Of a stretch of DNA of 33,109 nt, positions 22,675 to 29,805 are shown one piece after another (positions within the stretch are counted from its first letter, which is position 1; every line of letters begins with the position of its first letter). The DNA comes from DAOTVC01 sp034437215 (GTDB lineage Bacteria > Chloroflexota > Anaerolineae > B4-G1 > SLSP01), in assembly GCA_034437215.1 (NCBI GenBank), contig DAOTVC010000031.1:1-33109 (forward strand), read 5' to 3'. The notes under the pieces were generated by a model, which ran no database searches, was not told where the DNA came from, and saw nothing but the letters and a program-made list of their open reading frames with translations. A program made the position numbers and the translations under genes.

Positions 22675-24069
22675 TTATACCCCAGGCTGAGGTTGGAGTC
22701 TAACGGCGTTGCAGCGCCGGGCGTTATCTGGGTCGAGCACCGTTTCAGCGACAATCTCCAGCGCCTTGTCGACCACCTCCGGGGAGACGTCCAGCGTGGG
22801 GCGGAAGCGTACGGAGCGGGGGCCACACTTCAGGGCGTAGAGACCGTTCTCCCACAGCGCGTGACGTAGTGCGTCCCGCTTCTCGCCATCGGGCAGATCG
22901 AAGGCAAGCATCAGCCCCTTGCCGCGCACGTTGGTCATGAAGCCGGCGCTCTGGGAGGCGATATCGCGGAGCCCCAGGAGCAGCCGCTCACCCATCCGCG
23001 CTGCGTTCTCCACCAGGCTCTCCTCCTCGACGATCTCCAGGTAGCGCGTCGCGCGCACCATGTCGACCAGGTTACCGCCCCAGGTGGAGTTGATGCGGCT
23101 GGACTCCTGGAAGCAGTGTCCCTGGACCTCGTCCACGCGCGGGGTGACCATGATGCCGCAGACCTGGGCCTTCTTGCCGAAGGCGATGATGTCCGGCTGA
23201 ACGTCGGTGTGCTCGATGGCCCACATCTCGCCCGTGATCCCCATCCCCGTCTGAACCTCATCGAGGATGAAGAGGAAGTCGTGCTCGTCGGCGAGGCGGC
23301 GCAGCTCCCGCATGAACTCGGGACGGAAGTGGTTGTCGCCGCCCTCAGCCTGGAGGGGCTCGACGATGAGGGCCGCGATATCACCACAATAACGCTTGAC
23401 GGCTCTCTCGATCTCCTCGACGGCGCGCTCCTCCAGCTCTCGTACCTCTGCGAGGACCTCCGCGGTGAGGGGGAAGCGGAGTTTCGGGTTGGTGATGCGG
23501 GGCCAGTCGAACTTGGGGAAGTGGCGGTATTTGCGGGGATCAGCGGTGTTGGTCAGGGAGAGGGTGTAGCCGCTGCGCCCGTGAAAGGCCTGGTGGAAGT
23601 GGATCACCTGCGTGCCCCAGCCCTCCATCCGGTACTGCCACTCTGCTCCGGCGTCGCACTTGATGGTGTCGAGGTTCCGCCGGAACTTCCAGTCGAAGGC
23701 GACCTTGAGGGCGTTCTCGACGGCCAGGGCCCCTCCGCTGATGAGGAAGAGATAGCGTATGTAGTCGGGCATGGCGACCCGGTGGAAGGTGTCGACGAAC
23801 TCCGCCATCAGCGTGGTGTAGAAGTCCGAGCAGGAGGGCTTGACGAGGGCCGCCTGCGTGATCTTCTCCAGGAACCCCGGCTCCCGCATGCCCGGATGGT
23901 TGTGACCGACAGGCAGGCTGGCGAAGTAGGTGAAGAAGTCGATGTACTCCCGGCCCGTCAGGGCGTCGACCAGATAGGAGCCGTGGGAGCGCTCCAGATC
24001 GACGACGATAGGCTCGCCGTCGACGAGCATACAGCGATTCAGAACGGAGTGAACTTGCGATGGTTGCAT
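22675..24069 (-). CDS. lat: L-lysine 6-transaminase (class III aminotransferase)
   Basis: A 464-residue PLP enzyme that moves the epsilon-amino group of lysine to 2-oxoglutarate, giving allysine (which cyclises) and glutamate. The fit is close: HNHPGM, KPSCSDFYTTLMAEFVD, LFLISGGALAVENALKVAFD, HQAFHGRSGYTLSL, FPKFDWPRI, LDEVQTGMGITGE (Asp270) and IIAFGKKAQVCG. The PLP lysine falls at residue 300, the same number as reported for mycobacterial LAT (Rv3290c). The start is ATG 24069, with GGGAGG upstream; longer starts run into three 17-bp repeats. No aminoadipate semialdehyde dehydrogenase gene is adjacent, so lysine breakdown or an osmolyte/stress role is inferred only. Confidence 0.93.
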   Translation of the reverse strand: MQPSQVHSVLNRCMLVDGEPIVVDLERSHGSYLVDALTGREYIDFFTYFASLPVGHNHPGMREPGFLEKITQAALVKPSCSDFYTTLMAEFVDTFHRVAMPDYIRYLFLISGGALAVENALKVAFDWKFRRNLDTIKCDAGAEWQYRMEGWGTQVIHFHQAFHGRSGYTLSLTNTADPRKYRHFPKFDWPRITNPKLRFPLTAEVLAEVRELEERAVEEIERAVKRYCGDIAALIVEPLQAEGGDNHFRPEFMRELRRLADEHDFLFILDEVQTGMGITGEMWAIEHTDVQPDIIAFGKKAQVCGIMVTPRVDEVQGHCFQESSRINSTWGGNLVDMVRATRYLEIVEEESLVENAARMGERLLLGLRDIASQSAGFMTNVRGKGLMLAFDLPDGEKRDALRHALWENGLYALKCGPRSVRFRPTLDVSPEVVDKALEIVAETVLDPDNARRCNAVRLQPQPGV

Positions 24070-24103
24070 ACTGCCTCCCTGATTATGTGAGAATTCTGCA
24101 GCA

Positions 24104-24154
24104 AATGCGCGAGGTATCGCAATGCGCGAGGTATCGCAATGTGCGAGGTATCGC
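24104..24154 (-). repeat. Three tandem 17-bp iterons upstream of lat
   Basis: AATGCGCGAGGTATCGC occurs at 24104-24120 and 24121-24137, and with one change (AATGTGCGAG...) at 24138-24154. The array sits 35-85 nt upstream of the lat start on the minus strand, where a promoter and operator should be. About 1.6 helical turns per unit would set successive sites at different faces. A regulator-binding array is possible. Confidence 0.8.
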
Positions 24155-24403
24155 TCTGCAAGCAGTACCCTCAGTATAGCCTGTAGTGCGCTCTCGTCCA
24201 AGTCGACTCTTCATCTGCCGGGGGCAAGTGTCCTGCGTCGGGGACTTCCAAGTTTCGCGTTTATGCGTGGCTCTGATGCGCCCCCCATCCCCCTGGTCCC
24301 CTTCCCCGCACTAAACTTGTCGTGAAAGATGATTTCAACTGTGTGGGGAGGGTATACAACAAAAAGTAGGGAAAAAAGAGGGGAACTTCTGGCGAGGTGT
24401 GAC

Positions 24404-24463
24404 GGGACTGAAGTCCCTCCCTGGGGCGCGCTGCGCGCGCCGGGCGTCGGCCTCCGCCGACGC
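24404..24463. repeat. Triple-hairpin dispersed repeat, copy 2
   Basis: Same 60-bp unit as 16354-16413, same orientation, three stems conserved, with differences confined to the linker after stem 1 and to the third loop. Both copies lie in regions that otherwise look like decayed mobile DNA. Confidence 0.8.
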
Positions 24464-24553
24464 AGAGAGCGAGTTGGCGCCCGCGTAGGCGGCCCCAGTA
24501 GCGTACTTCCCGTGGGCCGTTGGCCCCCTGGGCCATGGCAGTGCGCGTGTATG

Positions 24554-24636
24554 AGCCGGGCGGTTATGAAATCGGGTCATAGAGCCTACACCGGAGTTAC
24601 CCCATTATTTTCTTAAACTCCATTAACCGCCCGGCT
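24554..24636. repeat. Inverted-repeat unit (13-bp arms)
   Basis: AGCCGGGCGGTTA (24554-24566) and TAACCGCCCGGCT (24624-24636) are perfect inverted arms around about 57 bp. Part of the interior (24605-24630) recurs as 24788-24813 with three differences. Possibly a miniature element; no target duplication was identified. Confidence 0.55.
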
Positions 24637-24642
24637 ACAAAG

Positions 24643-24719
24643 CAGCGCCCTGTAAACGGGGCTTCCGGAAGCCCGCTTGAGCGGGCGCTGTTACATAGCG
24701 CGGGGATTTATCCCTGCGC
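24643..24719. other. Cluster of nested stem-loops
   Basis: CAGCGCCC (24643-24650) pairs with GGGCGCTG (24683-24690), enclosing a perfect 16-bp palindrome GGGCTTCC/GGAAGCCC (24659-24674). A further 9-bp stem with loop TTTA follows at 24698-24719. It could be a structured RNA or palindromic repeat; no known family recognised. Confidence 0.45.
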
Positions 24720-24877
24720 GGGCACGCCGGTAATTGATGGACTTTGAAAATTGAGTCAGGCCACAGAGAGGGCACCACTATTCCTGCTTATTTTCTCAAA
24801 CTTCATGAACCGCTGATGGGGCAGACGAGCCACGATTGTCCCATAATTTGTCCTATACCCGCGCGCGGAGCAGGGGT

Positions 24878-24906
24878 TTGACTTTTCTTCGAAACAGGAG
24901 TATCAA
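24878..24906 (+). promoter_or_regulatory. Predicted sigma-70 promoter of the aldolase gene
   Basis: TTGACT (24878-24883) and TATCAA (24901-24906), 17 nt apart, lie 40 nt before the aldolase ATG at the AT-rich end of the gap. Confidence 0.65.
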
Positions 24907-24945
24907 ATGGAGATACGCTTACTTTAACCTTAAGGGAGGGATATT

Positions 24946-25797
24946 ATGCTTGTCACAAGTAAAGAACTGCTGTTGGATGCTCAGAAGAACGCCTACGCCG
25001 TCGGGGCCTTCAACACCAACAACCTCGAGATCACCCACGCCATCTTCCGGGCCGCCGAGGCGCAGCGCTCGCCCATCCTGGTGCAGATCTCGGCCGGCGC
25101 CATCAAGTACGCAGGTCTCGAGTTTCTGCCCATGATTGTGCGGAAGGCGGCGGAGGTCTACGACGTGCCCATCGCCGTGCACCTCGACCACGGCCCCAGT
25201 TTCGAGATCGTGATGAAGGCCCTGCGCCACGGCTTCACCTCCATCATGCGCGACGCCTCCAAGCTGCCCTACGAGGAGAACGTCGCCGAGGTGCAGAAGG
25301 TGGTCGAGGCCTGCCACGCCGTCGGCATCCCCGTCGAGGCCGAGATCGGCAAGATCGGGGGCGCCGAGGAGCACGTCGTCGTCAGCGAGAAGGAGGCCAC
25401 GATGACCGATCCCGAGGAGGCTGTGCGTTTCGTCGAGGACAGCGGCTGTGACTTCCTGGCCGTCGCCATCGGGAACGCCCACGGCTTCTACAAGGGCGAG
25501 CCCAAGCTCGACTTCGAACGCCTCCAGGACATCCGGGACACGGTGCCCGTCCCGCTCGTCCTCCACGGCGCCTCGGGCATCCCCGATCACCAGATTACCG
25601 AGGCGGTCAAGCGCGGCATCTGCAAGATCAACATCGACACCGAGATTCGCCACGCCTTCGCCGAGGCGGTGCGCGAGTTCCAGAAGGCGAAACCCGAAGC
25701 CATCGATCCGCGCAACATCCTGGCCCCCGCCATGGACGCCATGCAGAAGGTGGTGGAGCACAAGATCGAGATCTTCCGCAGCGCCGGTCGCGCCTAG
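24946..25797 (+). CDS. Class II fructose-bisphosphate (or tagatose-bisphosphate) aldolase
   Basis: A 283-residue zinc aldolase, the length of the KbaY/GatY/short Fba group. Expected zinc and catalytic residues are present: Asp81 and His82 in AVHLDHGPS, Glu133 in VEAEIGKIGG, His179 in GNAHGFYKG and His207 in LHGASGIP; the phosphate-binding GAS and NIDTE motifs follow. It reversibly splits fructose- or tagatose-1,6-bisphosphate into DHAP and glyceraldehyde 3-phosphate. It has its own predicted promoter, a GGGAGG site and a stem-loop after the stop, so it is probably a single-gene unit. The hexose preference cannot be read from sequence by eye. Confidence 0.93.
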   Translation: MLVTSKELLLDAQKNAYAVGAFNTNNLEITHAIFRAAEAQRSPILVQISAGAIKYAGLEFLPMIVRKAAEVYDVPIAVHLDHGPSFEIVMKALRHGFTSIMRDASKLPYEENVAEVQKVVEACHAVGIPVEAEIGKIGGAEEHVVVSEKEATMTDPEEAVRFVEDSGCDFLAVAIGNAHGFYKGEPKLDFERLQDIRDTVPVPLVLHGASGIPDHQITEAVKRGICKINIDTEIRHAFAEAVREFQKAKPEAIDPRNILAPAMDAMQKVVEHKIEIFRSAGRA

Positions 25798-25822
25798 ACC
25801 GGGTCATCTGATCGTTTACCGG

Positions 25823-25863
25823 GACGACGCATCCCTTGAGGGGAAACCGAGGGATGCGTCGTC
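25823..25863 (+). terminator. Stem-loop after the aldolase gene
   Basis: GACGACGCATCCCT (25823-25836) pairs perfectly with 25850-25863 around a 13-nt loop, 26 nt after the aldolase stop. There is only a short T-containing tail (TTGCTA), so it is a likely but not classical terminator. Confidence 0.6.
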
Positions 25864-25916
25864 TTGCTATGGGCCCGGTGTTGCTCCCTACCGGGCACGG
25901 ATTAAGGAGGAGCGGG

Positions 25917-27077
25917 ATGAACGTCGTCCTCATCTCACCCAACTTTCCGCCTAACTACTATAACTTCGCCGTGGCGCTGCGGCGCAACGGCGTAAACGTC
26001 CTGGGCATCGGTGACGCCCCCTACGGTGCGCTGCGCCCCGATCTGCGCGGCGCCCTGACGGAGTACTTCCAGCTGCTGCCCCTCCACGACTACGAGCGGA
26101 TGCTGCGGGCGGTGGCCTACTTCACCTACCACTACGGTAAGGTCGACCGCCTCGAATCCCACAACGAGTACTGGCTGGAGAGCGACGCGCGCCTGCGGAC
26201 CGACTTCAACATCCCCGGTTTGAAGCTCTCCGACATGGAGCGGGTGAAGCGCAAGTCGTGCATGAAGGTCGTCTTCAGAGAGGCGGGCGTCGAGGTGCCG
26301 CAGGGGCGCCTCGTGCACTCCCGCGAGGAGGCCCAGGCCCTCGTCACAGAGGTGGGCTATCCCCTCATCGCCAAGCCCGACGTGGGAGTGGGCGCCGCCG
26401 GCGTCTACAAGATCGCCGACGAGGTCGATCTGGAGGCCTTCTTCGCCCAGAAGCCCCTCGTCGACTATCTGCTGGAGGCCTTCGTCCCCGGTCGGCTCTT
26501 CTCCTTCGATGGGTTGACCGATCGTCACGGACGGCTCGTCTTCTCCACGGCTCACTTCTACGAGCCGGGCATCCTGGAGGTGGTGAACGAGGATCGGGAC
26601 GTCTTTGCTTGCTCGCTGCGGGAGATACCCGCCGGGCTCCAGGAGGTGGGTACGCGGGCGGTGCGGGCCTTCGACATCCGGGAGCGCTTCTTCCACATCG
26701 AGTTTCTGCACCCTGCCGACGGGCGCTGGGTGGCCCTGGAGACGAACATCCGCCCTCCCGGTGGGCTGATGATGGACGTCTTCAATTTCGCCAACGATAT
26801 CGATCTCTACCAGCAGTGGGCCAATGTTCTGGTCTTCGATACCTTCACCACCGACTACACCCGGCCCTATCACTGCGCCTTCGTGGGGCGCAAGCGTCAC
26901 CGCCCTTACCGCCACACGCGGGAGGAGATCGCCGAACGTTACGGACCGCTCATCGTGCACCAGGAGCCCATCAGCCCCGTCTTCGCCCGGGCCATGGGGG
27001 ACTACGCCTACGTGATCCGCTCTCCCGAGATGAACGAGGTGCGCGAGGCGCTCGACTTTATCCTGGCAGTGGAGTAG
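25917..27077 (+). CDS. ATP-grasp ligase, substrate unknown
   Basis: A 386-residue ATP-grasp protein. After a Rossmann-like pre-ATP-grasp domain (MNVVLISPNFPPNYYNFAVA) comes the ATP-grasp fold with YPLIAKPDVGVGAAGVYKI at about residues 148-166 (nucleotide-binding lysine and glycine loop), DYLLEAFVPG (hinge acid) and the magnesium-binding ETNIRPPGG at 275-283. Such enzymes join a carboxylate, activated as acyl phosphate, to an amine or thiol. AAGGAGG lies 6 nt before the ATG. The next gene, an esterase, starts 8 nt after the stop, so the two form a cassette. The natural substrate is not identifiable. Confidence 0.88.
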   Translation: MNVVLISPNFPPNYYNFAVALRRNGVNVLGIGDAPYGALRPDLRGALTEYFQLLPLHDYERMLRAVAYFTYHYGKVDRLESHNEYWLESDARLRTDFNIPGLKLSDMERVKRKSCMKVVFREAGVEVPQGRLVHSREEAQALVTEVGYPLIAKPDVGVGAAGVYKIADEVDLEAFFAQKPLVDYLLEAFVPGRLFSFDGLTDRHGRLVFSTAHFYEPGILEVVNEDRDVFACSLREIPAGLQEVGTRAVRAFDIRERFFHIEFLHPADGRWVALETNIRPPGGLMMDVFNFANDIDLYQQWANVLVFDTFTTDYTRPYHCAFVGRKRHRPYRHTREEIAERYGPLIVHQEPISPVFARAMGDYAYVIRSPEMNEVREALDFILAVE

Positions 27078-27085
27078 GAGGCGCT

Positions 27086-27826
27086 ATGCAGGTTGAGTAC
27101 TACAAGGCATGGAGTGTGGCTCTCGATCGCGAGGTGGAGTGGAAGGTCTATGGGCGGGCCGGCAAACCGCTGGTGGTCTTCCCCTCGGCTCGCGGCAGCT
27201 TCTACCAGTTCGAGGACTTCGGCATGGTCGATGCCGTCCGCCGCTTCGTCGAGCAGGGGCAGGTGCGCCTCTACACCCTCTCCAGCAACGATCACGAGAC
27301 GTGGTTGGCGGACGACTGGATCTCCCTCGAGGACCGGGGGCGCAACTATCTGAAGTACGACGCCTACGTCGTCTCCGAGGCCGTGCCCTACATCCGGGAT
27401 CACAGCGGGCATGCGGGGCAGCTGGCCGCGACCGGCTGCAGCATGGGCGCCTACCACGCCGCCAATTTCTTCTTTCGCCACCCCGACATCTTCGACACGG
27501 TCATCGCCCTGAGCGGCCTCTACGGCCCCTGGGCCTTCGTGGGGGACTACGTGGACGATAACGTCTACTTCAACTTTCCCCTGCTCTACCTGCCCAACCT
27601 GACCGATTCTTGGTACCTGGACCGCCTTCGCGAGGGGCGGATCATCGTCTGTGTGGGGCAGGGGGCCTGGGAGCACGACCACGTCCGCGAGACGCGGGCC
27701 CTCGAGAGCGTCCTGCAGCGCTTGGACGTGTCCGCCTGGTTCGACTACTGGGGCTACGACGTCAATCACGACTGGCCCTGGTGGCGCCGCCAACTGCCCT
27801 ACTTCCTCGAGAAGCTGGAGCTCTAG
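27086..27826 (+). CDS. Alpha/beta-hydrolase esterase (COG4947-like)
   Basis: A 246-residue single-domain hydrolase. The nucleophile elbow is GCSMG at 117-121 (Ser119), the catalytic acid is probably in the DSW/GQGAWEHDH region, and His228 in YDVNHDWPWW is the likely base. The fold resembles the esterase D-like group often called putative esterase (COG4947). There is no signal peptide, so it acts in the cytoplasm. It is 8 nt downstream of the ATP-grasp ligase, suggesting that one makes and the other opens, edits or releases an ester or amide product. ArgS follows after a separate promoter. Confidence 0.85.
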   Translation: MQVEYYKAWSVALDREVEWKVYGRAGKPLVVFPSARGSFYQFEDFGMVDAVRRFVEQGQVRLYTLSSNDHETWLADDWISLEDRGRNYLKYDAYVVSEAVPYIRDHSGHAGQLAATGCSMGAYHAANFFFRHPDIFDTVIALSGLYGPWAFVGDYVDDNVYFNFPLLYLPNLTDSWYLDRLREGRIIVCVGQGAWEHDHVRETRALESVLQRLDVSAWFDYWGYDVNHDWPWWRRQLPYFLEKLEL

Positions 27827-27890
27827 CGCTTCGTGTAGCCCTTGACCTGTGAAGGGACGCGAATCGGGTATACTGGACGGGTGCAAAGTA

Positions 27891-27974
27891 ACCAGGGATT
27901 AGGGATTGGGGATCAGGCAGCTGCTTTCTGCTGTGCTAATCCCTGATCCCCAGTTTCTGTTCACTGATCCCTAT
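27891..27974. repeat. Palindromic heptad island (ATTAGGG type)
   Basis: Twelve 7-nt units: ATTAGGG and ATTGGGG on the left, a CTGCT-rich centre, then complementary TCCCTGA, TCCCCAG and TCCCTAT. It fills the argS leader and ends 8 nt before the AAGGAG site. It shares units and order with the island at 11481-11571. Confidence 0.8.
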
Positions 27975-27994
27975 TTTTGATTAAGGAGTCATTG

Positions 27995-29704
27995 ATGGAC
28001 CAGACAATTCCTATGCGAGACCGGATCGCCGATCTCATCCGTGACGGGTTGCGGGCAGCCCAGGCGGCGGGGAATCTCCCCGCCTGCGACGTGCCCGGCT
28101 CCATCCCCGTCGTGCCCAGCCGCCACGAGGGCCAGGGCGACTACGGTTCGCCCGTCTGCATGGGGCTGGCGCGGGTGCTGCGCCGGGCCCCCCTGCAGAT
28201 TGCCCAGACCGTCTTGCCCCACATCCCCGAGTCGGAGATGGTGGCGGCGGTGGCGGTGGCCCCTCCCGGCTACCTCAACTTCACCCTCGACGAGGGGTGG
28301 CTGGCGCGCCAGGTGCCCGTGGTCCTGGAGGCGGGCGAGACCTGGGGTAACGTCAACCTGGGGATGGGCAACCGGGTGCAGGTGGAGTTCGTGAGCGCCA
28401 ACCCCACCGGGCCCATCACCATCGGCTCGGCGCGCAACGCCGTCCTCGGCGATGCCATCGCCTCCGTGTTGGAGGCAGCGGGCTACGTCGTCGAGCGGGA
28501 GTACTACGTCAACGACGCCGGCTCCAAGGCGCGCAAGCTGGGCTACAGCATCTACGTTCGCTACATGGACCTCCTGGGGTCGCCGGTCACCGTCGACGAG
28601 GAGCTCTACCCCGGCGACTACGTTCGCCGGTACGCCGGTGCGCTGGTCGATCAGGCGGGGCGGCGCTTCCTCAAGATGGAGCGGGAGGAGGCTATCCGCG
28701 CGCTGACCGACTGGGGGATCGAGCGGGTGCTGGAGGGGGTCGAGGAGGATCTGGCGGAGCTGCGCATTCACTTCGACAGCTGGCGTCACGAGCGGGAGTT
28801 CTACAAGGGGGATCCTTCCCTCTTCGAGCAGATACTGGAGCGCCTGCGGGAGGACGGCTACATCGTGGAGAAGGAGGGGGCGACCTGGTTCACCCACCCC
28901 GACCTCGATAAGGACGCCGTGCTCATTCGCTCGGCTGACGTCATCCCCAACCCCGAGGATCGTCCCACCTACCTGGCCTCGGATATCGCCTACCTCTGGG
29001 ACAAGCTGGTCCTGCGGGGCTTCGACCGCGCCGTCTACGTCTGGGGCGCCGACCACCACGGCGACGTGCCCCGGGTCAACGCGGCGGCGCAAGCCCTGGG
29101 CCTCGACCCCGACCGCGTCGTCCTCGTCCTCTACCAGCTGGTCACCCTGAGCCGCGGCGGCGAGGAGCTCCGTATGTCCAAGAGTTCGGGGGAGTTCGTC
29201 ACCCTGCGGGAGCTCATCGACGAGGTGGGGCCCGATTCCATCCGCTACATGATGCTCACCCGCACCGTCGACGTCACCTTCGACTTCGACCTCGACCTGG
29301 CCGTCGAGCAGTCGGAGCGCAACCCCGTCTTCTACGTCCAGTACGCTCACACGCGCATCGCGGGCGTGCTGCGCCACGCTGCCGAGCAGGGCTGGGACCC
29401 CGAGGTCAGCGGCGATCCCGCGCTCCTCACCCATCCCAGCGAGCTGGCCCTCATCCGCAAGATGCTGACCCTGCCCGGTACTATCGAGCTGGCGGCGGAG
29501 CACCTGGCGCCCCACCACCTGCCCAACTACGCCACCGAGCTGGCCTCCCTCTTCCACGCCTTCTACCACAACTGCCGCATCGTCTCCTCCGACCCCGGCG
29601 ACGCGGAGCTGACCAAGGCCCGTCTCATGCTGGCGCGCGCGGCGAAGTCGGTCCTGGCCCGGGTCCTGCACCTGATGGGGATGGAAGCGCCGGAGCGGAT
29701 GTAG
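27995..29704 (+). CDS. argS: Arginyl-tRNA synthetase, atypical HIGH motif
   Basis: A 569-residue class I synthetase charging tRNA-Arg. The N-terminal additional domain (HEGQGDYGSPVCMGLARVL), the catalytic core starting VEFVSANPTGP, the YVNDAG motif, the KMSKS-like RMSKSSGEFVTL, TVDVTFDFDLD and the C-terminal DALR region ending MGMEAPERM all fit ArgS. The HIGH signature, normally HVGH or similar after NPTGPL, reads ITIGSAR here: both histidines are replaced (Thr142 and Ser145). The rest looks fully conserved, so I expect an active enzyme of a divergent lineage. ATG 27995 has AAGGAG 6 nt upstream. The leader holds a palindromic heptad island. Confidence 0.95.
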   Translation: MDQTIPMRDRIADLIRDGLRAAQAAGNLPACDVPGSIPVVPSRHEGQGDYGSPVCMGLARVLRRAPLQIAQTVLPHIPESEMVAAVAVAPPGYLNFTLDEGWLARQVPVVLEAGETWGNVNLGMGNRVQVEFVSANPTGPITIGSARNAVLGDAIASVLEAAGYVVEREYYVNDAGSKARKLGYSIYVRYMDLLGSPVTVDEELYPGDYVRRYAGALVDQAGRRFLKMEREEAIRALTDWGIERVLEGVEEDLAELRIHFDSWRHEREFYKGDPSLFEQILERLREDGYIVEKEGATWFTHPDLDKDAVLIRSADVIPNPEDRPTYLASDIAYLWDKLVLRGFDRAVYVWGADHHGDVPRVNAAAQALGLDPDRVVLVLYQLVTLSRGGEELRMSKSSGEFVTLRELIDEVGPDSIRYMMLTRTVDVTFDFDLDLAVEQSERNPVFYVQYAHTRIAGVLRHAAEQGWDPEVSGDPALLTHPSELALIRKMLTLPGTIELAAEHLAPHHLPNYATELASLFHAFYHNCRIVSSDPGDAELTKARLMLARAAKSVLARVLHLMGMEAPERM

Positions 29705-29709
29705 TACCT

Positions 29710-29786
29710 AGTGCGTATTGCGTACTGCGTCCAATACAAAGATATCGATACGCAGCACGAAATACGCAACACGCACTATGAATACG
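29710..29786. repeat. Palindromic heptad island (ANTGCGT type)
   Basis: Exactly eleven 7-nt units between argS and dcd: AGTGCGT, ATTGCGT and ACTGCGT on the left, and GCAGCAC, GAAATAC, GCAACAC and GCACTAT on the right, with a TATCGATA centre. The two halves are complementary (TAGTGCGT pairs with ACGCACTA). The AAAAGGAG site begins right after the last unit. Confidence 0.85.
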
Positions 29787-29805
29787 AAAAGGAGACTCTA
29801 GTCAG

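Larger units (their letters stand above)
24155..24945. other. Gap between divergent lat and aldolase genes
   Basis: No gene is supported in these 791 bp. It contains the second triple-hairpin repeat, a 13-bp inverted repeat pair, a cluster of nested stems, a pair of diverged direct repeats 183 nt apart and, at the end, the aldolase promoter. GC and codon patterns are unlike the coding parts. Confidence 0.7.

Noticed and set aside
24104..24154. Possible CRISPR array (three 17-bp repeats)
   Set aside because: Units are directly tandem without spacers and there are no cas genes.
27842..27874. TTGACC ... TATACT as a standard promoter for argS
   Set aside because: The -10 is good but the spacing is 21 nt; a promoter is likely near here but the -35 cannot be fixed, so it was not listed.
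27989..29671. 560-codon open frame antisense to argS
   Set aside because: Composition is that of a shadow frame (Val/Asp/Gly/His-rich, no fold pattern), while argS on the plus strand is unambiguous.
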